DNA from: Candidatus Zixiibacteriota bacterium
GTDB lineage: Bacteria; Zixibacteria; MSB-5A5; GN15; JACZUZ01
Direction of reading: 5' to 3'
Assembly (NCBI GenBank): GCA_022563625.1
Contig: JADFNA010000125.1
Location: 1 to 5,819 of the forward strand
Length of the DNA stretch: 5,819 nucleotides
The translations under genes were made by a program, and so were the position numbers. How positions within the stretch are numbered: position 1 is the stretch's first letter; each line of letters starts with the position of its first letter. Shown in pieces: positions 1-5,609 of the stretch. The notes beneath the pieces are model-generated. The model ran no database searches, was not told the DNA's origin, and saw only the letters and a list, made by a program, of their open reading frames with translations.

Positions 1-695
1 TGTCCATGGAATTTGATGGACTGGGACATGGGTTCAGTCGGAATGGCGAGCATATTGAAATAGTATCTTCGGAACGTGATCCATTTAGAAAACTCAAACT
101 CGACTTGAAACTCCGGATTGCTAATGACGGGTATTTGTTTGTTAGAGGCGCCGTTACTGGAGAGCATCGCTCTGACACGCTCGGCCGTTCCAACCGGCAC
201 AGTGCTCTTGAGCACAACAATCTGGCCTTTAGTCAATTCACCCGCCATTGACACGATCAAATCTTCGAGCGCGCCAAGATCAGTGCGGCCGCTTTCGGCA
301 GCGGGTGTGCCGACTGCTATGAAAATGGCTTTTTGGCCCTTGAGAGAAGCGGCCAGATCATTCGAGAAACTTAGCCTTCCGTTTTCGAGGTTGACCCGAA
401 TCAAATCACCAAGTTCGTTCTCATAGAATGGCACCCTTCCGGCTTGCAATTCCTTAAGACGGCCGAGGTCCTTTTCTACACATACGACCGAATGTCCAAA
501 CTCGGCAAAACCTGCCGCGCTTACCAAGCCGACAAACCCGCCTCCGATTACACAAATATTCGTTCCGGTAACCGGCGGAGCAAATGTTGGCGAAACAGAT
601 GAAGCCCCGGCGCTTGGCTGAACTCCTTTGGCCGGTGACGCTGTATCTAAGGTAGAAGCTAAATCCGAAGTTGGAACTTTATTTCTATGGGACAT
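1..695 (-). CDS. UDP-glucose/GDP-mannose 6-dehydrogenase family protein, N-terminal part (runs off left edge)
   Basis: Enzymes of this family oxidise a nucleotide sugar (UDP-glucose, UDP-HexNAc or GDP-mannose) to its uronic acid with two NAD+ in the cytoplasm, feeding capsule, exopolysaccharide or O-antigen synthesis. About 195 recognisable residues are present. The Rossmann fold starts near residue 47 (NICVIGGGFVGLVSA, with the GxGxxG-like glycines at 51-56), followed by E74 at the end of beta-2 (VCVEKD), VGTPAAESG at 128-136, KSTVPVGT at 163-170 and SNPEF at 192-196. The substrate-binding domain and catalytic Cys would lie beyond the edge. ATG at 695 is chosen because AAGGAG lies 11 bases upstream; an in-frame ATG at 806 has no such site. 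About 45 residues rich in Ser, Pro, Ala and Thr precede the Rossmann fold, which is unusual. After NPEF the frame stays open but no longer resembles the family, which normally continues LxEGxAxxDF. Substrate cannot be decided. Confidence 0.88.
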   Translation of the reverse strand, partial: MSHRNKVPTSDLASTLDTASPAKGVQPSAGASSVSPTFAPPVTGTNICVIGGGFVGLVSAAGFAEFGHSVVCVEKDLGRLKELQAGRVPFYENELGDLIRVNLENGRLSFSNDLAASLKGQKAIFIAVGTPAAESGRTDLGALEDLIVSMAGELTKGQIVVLKSTVPVGTAERVRAMLSSNGASNKQIPVISNPEFQVEFEFSKWITFRRYYFNMLAIPTEPMSQSIKFHG

Positions 696-706
696 CTGGG
701 CGATCT

Positions 707-712
707 CTCCTT
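707..712 (-). promoter_or_regulatory. Ribosome binding site of the dehydrogenase
   Basis: The minus strand reads AAGGAG, extended to AAGGAGAGA, 11 bases before the ATG at 695. It is the strongest Shine-Dalgarno match among the minus-strand genes here. It decides the start in favour of 695 over the upstream in-frame ATG at 806. Confidence 0.7.
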
Positions 713-734
713 GGATATGTCCGTTAATCTGTCT

Positions 735-761
735 GGTATCAGCCGGTGTCGGGCTGACACC
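735..761 (-). promoter_or_regulatory. Dyad in the dehydrogenase leader with two alternative hairpins
   Basis: On the plus strand, GGTATCAGCC (735-744) is matched by its near-inverse GGCTGACACC (752-761), with nine of ten positions complementary and a 7-base loop. Inside it, GGTGTC (745-750) can instead pair with GACACC (756-761) around a 5-base loop. The two stems share 756-761 and cannot form together. Read as DNA, the same stretch holds three decamers close to GGTRTCRGCC, two of them in direct tandem at a 10-base period. It lies 40-66 bases before the dehydrogenase start. It could be a regulator binding site, an RNA switch/attenuator or both; the sequence does not decide. Confidence 0.4.
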
Positions 762-842
762 CCCTCCAGAGCCGGCAACCCGAGGATGGTCTTCTGAACA
801 ATACATCTGACCAATACAGTCACGCGGCCCCACTTTAACGTC

Positions 843-859
843 TACAAACCAGGCGCCAA
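843..859 (-). promoter_or_regulatory. Weak sigma-54-like (-24/-12) promoter candidate for the dehydrogenase
   Basis: The minus strand reads TTGGCGCCTGGTTTGTA, compared with the sigma-54 consensus YTGGCACGNNNNTTGCW. GG and the -12 dinucleotide are correctly spaced 12 bases apart, and TTGGC and TTG match. However, the -12 GC is GT and two other bases differ. Transcription would start near 832, leaving a leader of about 137 bases. The site is of interest mainly because the gene just upstream encodes a sigma-54 activator. The -12 mismatch makes this a weak call. Confidence 0.2.
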
Positions 860-942
860 AATAAAGACTTTAATTTTGCTCTATGGGAAAATGCAACCTG
901 CTGATAGTAAACGACTTAAAAATGTGAATGAAATCCCGGCTG

Positions 943-978
943 TGGTTGATTTGAACCAACTGGGTTATATGCCCAATT
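943..978 (-). terminator. Two small stem-loops at the 3' end of the response regulator (weak terminator candidate)
   Basis: On the minus strand, AATTGGG and CCCAGTT (978-958) can pair with one G-U pair around a 7-base loop, touching the stop codon. TGGTT and AACCA (958-943) can pair around a 6-base loop immediately after. Neither is followed directly by a run of T; the nearest T-rich stretch is about 20 bases on. They may end the regulator message or protect its 3' end, but this is not a standard intrinsic terminator. Apart from these hairpins and the leader elements, the 282-base gap between the two genes shows no convincing gene. Confidence 0.2.
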
Positions 979-2366
979 CAGATGGACTCAGTGATAGAAA
1001 TGCCGTGCTTTTTGATGCGGTAGCGAAGCGCTTCGCGTCCCATCGACAACTTTCTGGCCGCCAGGGATACATTGCCCTTGCAGCTTTGCAAGGCCTGGAG
1101 AATGACAGCGCGTTCAAGGGCCTCGATATCCACCCCCCTTTCAGGAAGGGTGACAGTAATTTCACCGGTGGGAGCATATGCGGCTTCGACGAACTTGGAT
1201 TCGGGCAGGTTCAGGTCAGGCTCGCTGACTTCCGGAGACGGCGACAGGAATGTCACTCGCTCCATCAATTGGCGCAGCTCCCTGACATTACCCGGCCAGC
1301 TATAAGCGGCCATCGCCCGCCGGGCATCATCGGAAAGTGTTTTCTCTACTGAGTATTTCCGGCAAAACTGCTTGAGAAACAGTTCGGACAGCCGCCCAAT
1401 GTCCTCTTTTCTCTCTCTGAGAGGCGGAATGTTAATGGTCAGGTTGTGCAGCCTGAAGTACAGGTCCTCACGAAAGTTCCTCGTGTCCAGCAAGTCGCGA
1501 TTTGTGGCCGCTATGATGCGCACATCAAGTGGAATATCCCGTAATCCGCCGATACGACGCAGCGTTTTGCGTTCGATCACCTGCAGCAGTTTCACCTGCG
1601 CTTCTGGCGTCAAGTCCCCAATCTCATTGAGGAACATGGTCCCCCCCTGCGCCGCTTCAAATAACCCCCGTTTGGAACTCCCGGCGCCGGTGAATGATCC
1701 TTTTTCAAAACCAAATAACTCGGCCTCTTCGAGCCCTTTTGGAAGTGTTGAACAATTCACTTCAATAAAGGCCTCATCGGACAGATGGCTTTGATAATGA
1801 GCGGTTCGCGCAATCAGGTCCTTGCCAGTTCCGGTTTCACCCAAAATGAGTATAGGCGGATAGTCAGAAGGATGAGGCAAACTCATCGAAGTTATCTTTT
1901 CAAGGAACGTGGCGACCTCTTTCATCTTTGATGAATTGCAAATCAGCGCATCCTCTTCATGCACCGCATCCCGGTCATGGTAATAGGAAATCTTTTGCCG
2001 AATTCGTGCATTAGCGATGGCTCTTTCGACAGACAGGGCGACTTCCTCCATATCGAGCGGCTTGCGCAAGAAATCGCTGGCGCCGTTGCGCATCGCCTCG
2101 ACTGCGGCAGCCATTGTTCCGTGTGCGGTCGAAATGATCACCACCAGGTGAGGGTCCTGTGCCCGAAATTTCTGAATCGCCTCCAGCCCGGACATGCCCG
2201 GCAGTTGTAAATCCAAAAGCGCAACGTCCATCTGCATTTTCTCCAGAGACTTCAGGCCGTCCTCTGCGGAACCAGCGGTAAAGCAGTCATTGCCGCGCCC
2301 GGTCAAGTATCTTGAGATTGATTTGGCAAGCAGCTCTTCGTCTTCAACAATCAGTATTTGGGCCAT
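978..2366 (-). CDS. Sigma-54-dependent response regulator, NtrC family
   Basis: This 462-residue cytoplasmic regulator has the standard three-part layout and length. The receiver domain (about 1-120) has the acidic patch E8-D9-E10, phospho-acceptor D52 in LLDLQLPG, T80 and K102. The AAA+ sigma-54 activation domain (about 141-375) has Walker A GETGTGK at 176-182, the sigma-54 contact loop GSFTGA at 223-228, Walker B FLNEIG at 245-250, the Arg-finger region FREDLYFRL at 298-306 and SWPGNVREL at 356-364. The Fis-type helix-turn-helix is at about 414-455. Once phosphorylated it should oligomerise at an upstream site and use ATP to open sigma-54 promoters. Two positions differ from consensus: Ser replaces the first Ala of GAFTGA (S224), and Asn replaces the Walker B Asp (N247), which could weaken Mg-ATP handling. 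It begins 37 bases after the kinase stop, so they are probably co-transcribed. No strong Shine-Dalgarno precedes the ATG. Its targets are not visible; the flanking sugar genes are the obvious candidates. Confidence 0.96.
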   Translation of the reverse strand: MAQILIVEDEELLAKSISRYLTGRGNDCFTAGSAEDGLKSLEKMQMDVALLDLQLPGMSGLEAIQKFRAQDPHLVVIISTAHGTMAAAVEAMRNGASDFLRKPLDMEEVALSVERAIANARIRQKISYYHDRDAVHEEDALICNSSKMKEVATFLEKITSMSLPHPSDYPPILILGETGTGKDLIARTAHYQSHLSDEAFIEVNCSTLPKGLEEAELFGFEKGSFTGAGSSKRGLFEAAQGGTMFLNEIGDLTPEAQVKLLQVIERKTLRRIGGLRDIPLDVRIIAATNRDLLDTRNFREDLYFRLHNLTINIPPLRERKEDIGRLSELFLKQFCRKYSVEKTLSDDARRAMAAYSWPGNVRELRQLMERVTFLSPSPEVSEPDLNLPESKFVEAAYAPTGEITVTLPERGVDIEALERAVILQALQSCKGNVSLAARKLSMGREALRYRIKKHGISITESI

Positions 2367-2403
2367 ATGTTATTCCACAGTTCGTTAAAGCTCCCGGTCG
2401 ATG

Positions 2404-3894
2404 TCAGCCTGTTTGGTTTTCCGTGTTGTCAGCTAAAGTCTCCAGAGATTTTCTGACCACCGGAAGCGTCGCCTCGACCATACATCCTGCGCCGCGCTCA
2501 CTGACAATCTTGATAGTTCCGCCATGCGTGTCAAATATTCTCTTGGCTTGCGCCAGCCCCAGCCCGGCTCCGCCGACTTTTCCGCTGGCAAATAGTTTGA
2601 ACAGTTTTCCTTCCAGCTCGGGAAGCACTCCCTCGCCATTATCACTGATCCGAACGACAATCTCCCGGGCGCTATCGGGGCCAATCCGCAGCTCAGATTC
2701 CACTTTGACAAAACCACTTTCCGGGGCCGCCTCGAACGCATTGTTTATGACTGCGTTGAAACTTTGCTCAATCAGCGCCGGGTCCGCCAGCGTGTTCGGA
2801 ATGTTTCTATCCAGATCTAACCGGGTCTCAATGTTCTTGCCAGCATAAGACCTGCGCGCCAGTTCAAGTGTGTATGTCAAAGATTGGTTGATGTCCATTT
2901 GTTCCGGCCTGTAATCAAGCGGTTTTGCGAATCCCAACATGCGTTTGACCCACACATCGAGCCGGTCAATCGACTGGATCATTTCATTGAGCGAATCTCT
3001 GGTTTCCGTTTGGTCCTCCCGCAGAGAGCCGAGGGCAACCTGCGCCGCGGCTCGCACACCGGACAGCGGGTTGCGGATGTTGTGAGCGGCATAAGCGGCC
3101 ACTTCACCCAGCGCCGCTAGACGCTCGTGTTCACGCAGCTTGTCCTGCAGTGTCTTTAACGAAGCGGACATGCGGTTGATATCCGAAGCAAGCCCTCCCC
3201 ATTCGTCATGTGTCTCGATTTTCAGTTCTGTTTGAAAATCCCCTGCGCTAATTCGTTCTGTGGCGCGGCTGAGTTCTGAAATCGGCTGGGCCAGCCAGCG
3301 GCTCATCAGCGCCAGCGCGGTCCCCAGCGCCACCAGGGCCGCCAGAGCCACGCCGCCGATCAGCGCAGTCGCCCAACTCCCCACCCGGTTTGCCGCGTCA
3401 ATTTTTGATTGCCGCAACTGGCGATAGTAATGTCCGAGCACGATCACATCGTCGGTGGCTTCAATGGCAATTTCATCCAGCCGCTCCCTGGCCTGGGTCT
3501 CGTTCAGCCGGCCTGCCTCTCGCCGTTCGAAAAGTCCCTCCACAATGTACACCAGTTCACCGTGGGTTTCGGCAAGTCCGATGACGTGGTCCCGCTCTGT
3601 TGCTTGACCGGTATGGGCAAAAAGAGTGTCGAGCAGGCTTTTGGCTTCCCGCTTCGATTCCATGAAAATTGTTATTTGTGATGTGTCCCCATGAAGAAAC
3701 TCTCGTGAATGGGCAATCAGAAGAAAAAGCTCGGCCCGAATTCGCTCGGCGCGGGCTTCCTGGGCATAAATAGCCGAAAGGTCCTCAGCCGCGTCACGCC
3801 AGAGCAAAATAGCCCAAATTGACGCCGAACCGATCAGGAAAGTCACGACCATAGTCGCCACATAGCTCAACAAAAATTTTGTGCGAATAGTCAT
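2404..3894 (-). CDS. Membrane-bound sensor histidine kinase (HAMP-HisKA-HATPase)
   Basis: This 496-residue inner-membrane sensor kinase is the presumed partner of the NtrC-type regulator immediately downstream. TM1 is at about 7-31 and TM2 at about 175-197. They bracket a roughly 140-residue, mostly charged and probably helical extracytoplasmic sensor region with no motif I recognise. A HAMP linker follows (about 198-252, with PISELSRATERISAGDF). The dimerisation and phospho-acceptor domain has H271 in AAHNIRNPLSGV. The ATPase domain has the N box NAVINNAFEAA (380-390), G1 DNGEGV (418-423), F box LFKLFASGK and G2 GAGLGLA (442-448), so it appears catalytically complete. The residue after H271 is Asn, where most HisKA proteins have Glu or Asp. 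ATG 3894 is the only ATG, GTG or TTG start compatible with TM1, since an in-frame TGA lies 16 codons upstream. No Shine-Dalgarno is visible there, and a 17-base element shared with the dehydrogenase leader occupies that position. The signal sensed is unknown. Confidence 0.96.
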   Translation of the reverse strand: MTIRTKFLLSYVATMVVTFLIGSASIWAILLWRDAAEDLSAIYAQEARAERIRAELFLLIAHSREFLHGDTSQITIFMESKREAKSLLDTLFAHTGQATERDHVIGLAETHGELVYIVEGLFERREAGRLNETQARERLDEIAIEATDDVIVLGHYYRQLRQSKIDAANRVGSWATALIGGVALAALVALGTALALMSRWLAQPISELSRATERISAGDFQTELKIETHDEWGGLASDINRMSASLKTLQDKLREHERLAALGEVAAYAAHNIRNPLSGVRAAAQVALGSLREDQTETRDSLNEMIQSIDRLDVWVKRMLGFAKPLDYRPEQMDINQSLTYTLELARRSYAGKNIETRLDLDRNIPNTLADPALIEQSFNAVINNAFEAAPESGFVKVESELRIGPDSAREIVVRISDNGEGVLPELEGKLFKLFASGKVGGAGLGLAQAKRIFDTHGGTIKIVSERGAGCMVEATLPVVRKSLETLADNTENQTG

Positions 3895-3895
3895 G

Positions 3896-3912
3896 TGTCT
3901 GGTATCGGCCGG
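3896..3912 (-). repeat. 17-base element before the kinase, also found at 730-746
   Basis: The minus strand reads CCGGCCGATACCAGACA here and CCGGCTGATACCAGACA at 746-730, identical at 16 of 17 bases. Here it ends one base before the kinase ATG, in the place where a ribosome binding site would lie. At the dehydrogenase it sits 35-51 bases before the ATG and forms one arm of the leader dyad. It may be a shared operator for the two minus-strand genes. Two copies are too few to define a site. Confidence 0.35.
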
Positions 3913-4019
3913 GTGCGCAGGATTGATTATGGCTTCAAATCATGAGTTTCATGCGGACAACGAAGCCTGCCGTTCAATCTATAGGCTGGCTCGGCTTTGG
4001 CGCCGCACAAATGATGCTA

Positions 4020-4036
4020 CAATCGAAGCCCGATTG
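4020..4036. other. Perfect 6-bp stem-loop between epimerase and kinase genes
   Basis: CAATCG and CGATTG flank a 5-base loop 24 bases beyond the epimerase stop, inside the 165-base gap before the kinase. It could mark the end of the epimerase message, but no T-run follows it on the minus strand, so I do not call it a terminator. The remainder of the gap holds no gene that I can see. Confidence 0.3.
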
Positions 4037-4059
4037 AAAGAGGAAAGCTGAAACGCTGG

Positions 4060-4998
4060 CTACCCGTACTTTTCTTTAAACCAGTTGACAGTTTTCGCCA
4101 ACCCCTTTTCCAATGTCATTTGAGGAGAAAAATTTAAGACTTTTCCAGTTTTTGTCATATCAGCGCAGGTTTTCGGATCGTCGCCGGGTTTCAGCGGAGC
4201 GAATTTTGGAGTTATGTCGGTTTTCAATACTTTCTGGATTGCTGCCAGGAGACTATTCACCGATAACTGTCGGCCGGTCCCGACATTGAATACTTCACCC
4301 ACTGCTTTCTTTTTTTGGCCGGCCATAATAATCGCACGCACGATGTCTCCAATATATATGAAATCCCGGGTCTGCTTACCGCTGCCGAAGATAGTTGGTG
4401 TGGCGCCTTTCAAGAGCAATGTCGCGAAGGTCGGTATTACGGCAGAATACTGTGACTTCGGATTCTGGCGCGGCCCATAGACACTGAAAAACCTCAGGCT
4501 CACGGTTTCTAATCCATACAAACGCAAATAGAGATCGCAAAACTGTTCTCCGAGCAGCTTGCTGGTGGCATACGGCGAACTGCCTTTGAGTTTTACACTC
4601 TCTGCAAACGGAACTCGTGTCCGGTCACCGTAGACAGAGGCCGACGAAGCAAACACGACACGCCTGACATTGTTCTGGCGGGCGGCTTCCAAAACATTCC
4701 AGGTCCCGCCAACATTCGCCTCCCAGGTGCTGATTGGATCTTCCACAGAAATCAACACTGATGAAATCGCGGCTAAGTGATAGATGCATCTGGCGCCGCT
4801 CGCGGCCTTTTTGACTGTTTCCAGATCACGAATGTCTCCGCGAATAACATCAACATCGCCCGCAATGTGTGAAAGGTTGTGTTTGTTGCCTGTTGAGAAA
4901 TTGTCGAGTATGCGCACACAGCGCCCGCGTTTGACCAGCGCTTCGGCAAGATGCGAACCGATAAAACCCGCCCCGCCTGTTATCAAAATGTCGCTCAT
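4060..4998 (-). CDS. NAD-dependent nucleotide-sugar epimerase/dehydratase (extended SDR, UDP-glucose 4-epimerase-like)
   Basis: This 312-residue cytoplasmic enzyme is of normal length for the extended short-chain dehydrogenase family that interconverts or dehydrates NDP-sugars. The NAD-binding motif is TGGAGFIGSH at 7-16, and D32 ends beta-2 (RILDNFSTG). D55 (GDIRD) contacts adenine, HLAA is at 74-77, the Ser cluster ASSASVYGD is at 117-125, and catalytic Y143-xxx-K147 lies in SPYATSKLLGE. RFFSVYGPRQNP (169-180) and RDFIYIGDI (211-219) follow, both typical of UDP-Glc/UDP-GlcNAc 4-epimerases. The short LAAISSVLISVEDP segment also fits that group, but C4 epimerisation of Glc or GlcNAc, or dehydration, cannot be told apart here. 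ATG 4998 is preferred over an in-frame ATG at 5043 because GGAG lies 7 bases upstream and the shorter product starts directly at the first beta strand. It is the first of four minus-strand genes. With the dehydrogenase it suggests nucleotide-sugar supply for polysaccharide synthesis. Confidence 0.94.
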   Translation of the reverse strand: MSDILITGGAGFIGSHLAEALVKRGRCVRILDNFSTGNKHNLSHIAGDVDVIRGDIRDLETVKKAASGARCIYHLAAISSVLISVEDPISTWEANVGGTWNVLEAARQNNVRRVVFASSASVYGDRTRVPFAESVKLKGSSPYATSKLLGEQFCDLYLRLYGLETVSLRFFSVYGPRQNPKSQYSAVIPTFATLLLKGATPTIFGSGKQTRDFIYIGDIVRAIIMAGQKKKAVGEVFNVGTGRQLSVNSLLAAIQKVLKTDITPKFAPLKPGDDPKTCADMTKTGKVLNFSPQMTLEKGLAKTVNWFKEKYG

Positions 4999-5005
4999 TT
5001 GTTTT

Positions 5006-5009
5006 CTCC
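5006..5009 (-). promoter_or_regulatory. Ribosome binding site of the epimerase
   Basis: The minus strand reads GGAG, within CGGAGAAAACAAATG, 7 bases before the ATG at 4998. The alternative ATG at 5043 lacks a comparable site. This is the main reason for the shorter start. Confidence 0.55.
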
Positions 5010-5040
5010 GAATCGTGTCATCTGATACTGTCGCGGCCAG

Positions 5041-5061
5041 CAAGGTATATCAAAAACCTTG
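5041..5061. promoter_or_regulatory. Perfect dyad CAAGGT-N9-ACCTTG upstream of the epimerase
   Basis: The two 6-base arms are exact inverse complements around a 9-base AT-rich spacer, giving a 21-bp symmetric site centred about 53 bases before the epimerase start. Size and place suit a dimeric repressor or activator. No clear -35/-10 pair is visible beside it; a poor match (TTATTG, 17 bases, TATACC on the minus strand) overlaps it. The call is structural only. Confidence 0.3.
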
Positions 5062-5507
5062 AAGAGCAATAATCTATACAAAAAGAGCGCCGCTTGGATT
5101 GTCTACCTCAAGTAGTTGTTGGACAGCGCATTGTCTGTATGTGTAGAGTATGCGCCAGTGTTTCTACTTTGTAATTCCGGTTTAAATCGACAAGATGGTT
5201 GATTTGAACGCTTGTATGCGCGGAGGATTATGGATCGGTGAAATGGATTCGTTTGGTGTATGTTTGTTTTGTGGAGTGGTTTATCTTGATCCGACGATTA
5301 TTCGGGGGAGGTGTCGGAGGAGTTTGCAGCCGCGGGCTGTGCGCATAACGAGGCGCTTTGGCCGGGACCGGTCAGCTTTTGGAAAGTGTTGTAATTGAGT
5401 TGTTTGCGGATGAGGGGCATGTGTTTGTCTCCTCACTAATGAGGGCGCAGAAAGAGCTGCTCTCAAGTGGTAGTGATTTGTGAATTGAACAGGCGACGAC
5501 TTTGTGC
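5062..5507. other. Gene-poor intergenic stretch between epimerase and interrupted gene
   Basis: About 450 bases without a convincing intact gene. ORFs at 5195-5398 (plus) and 5281-5547 (minus) have no usable ribosome binding site and unconvincing composition. What it does hold: GCGCAT (5126-5131) and ATGCGC (5150-5155) as distant inverted arms; two protein-like interrupted frames at 5290-5480, described separately; and a small CCTCA-CTAA-TGAGG hairpin at 5431-5444. Base composition turns G/T-rich on the plus strand between about 5200 and 5440, unlike the flanking genes. Confidence 0.5.
5290..5480 (+). pseudogene. Possible decayed coding region in two overlapping frames
   Basis: One plus frame (5290-5391, then TAA) reads as a 34-residue stretch including SGEVSEEFAAAGCAHNEALW and PGPVSFWKVL. 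Its third codon positions are rich in G and C, as in a real gene. A second frame, open from 5349, continues after that stop as VVIELFADEGHVFVSSLM, then RAQKELLSSGSDL, with TGA at 5481-5483. Joined near 5391 by one frame change they give about 60 plausible residues with no start codon of their own. I do not recognise the family. It may be the remnant of a gene damaged by frameshifts, or chance. Confidence 0.25.
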
Positions 5508-5535
5508 TTGTAATTCTCCCCAAATCCCCTATATT
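5508..5535 (+). promoter_or_regulatory. Sigma-70-like promoter candidate for the interrupted exported-protein gene
   Basis: TTGTAA (5508-5513) and TATATT (5530-5535) are separated by 16 bases, matching the -35 and -10 consensus at four and five of six positions. Transcription would begin near 5542, about 68 bases before the ATG at 5610. A perfect 10-base palindrome AGCAATTGCT (5543-5552) sits at that predicted start, a typical place for an operator, though it is short enough to be chance. Confidence 0.35.
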
Positions 5536-5609
5536 CTGACGTAGCAATTGCTTTACTGAGTCTGATCCAGCGAATCAGTCAACCAACATATATTGAAAGG
5601 GCGCCTTTT

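Noticed and set aside
1..28. Nested inverted repeats TGTCC/GGACA and TCCAT/ATGGA at the left edge, considered as an IS terminus
   Set aside because: The arms are only five bases long and there is no transposase or second end to support a mobile element.
6..251. Plus-strand ORF of 81 codons at the left edge
   Set aside because: Beyond 110 it is only the antisense of the dehydrogenase. The first 35 codons read smoothly but there is no recognised family or start signal, so it is kept only as part of the break-point finding.
876..1352. Plus-strand ORF of 158 codons, and other plus ORFs at 1372-1794, 2312-2848, 3409-3681 and 4214-4480
   Set aside because: They lie antisense to well-supported regulator, kinase and epimerase genes, have no ribosome binding sites of note, and read as reverse-complement shadows.
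5126..5155. GCGCAT and ATGCGC inverted arms, considered as an operator or attachment site
   Set aside because: The 6-base arms with an 18-base spacer are expected by chance and are not placed at a recognisable promoter.
5195..5398. Plus-strand ORF of 67 codons
   Set aside because: Weak ribosome binding site, unusual Arg/Cys-rich composition and no recognisable motif; a neighbouring frame looks more protein-like.
5431..5444. CCTCA-CTAA-TGAGG hairpin, considered as a terminator or small RNA
   Set aside because: It has only five base pairs and no T-run, and it lies inside the possible decayed coding frame.
5281..5547. Minus-strand ORF of 88 codons
   Set aside because: It has His/Arg/Thr-rich low-quality composition, covers the proposed plus-strand promoter, and shows no start signal.
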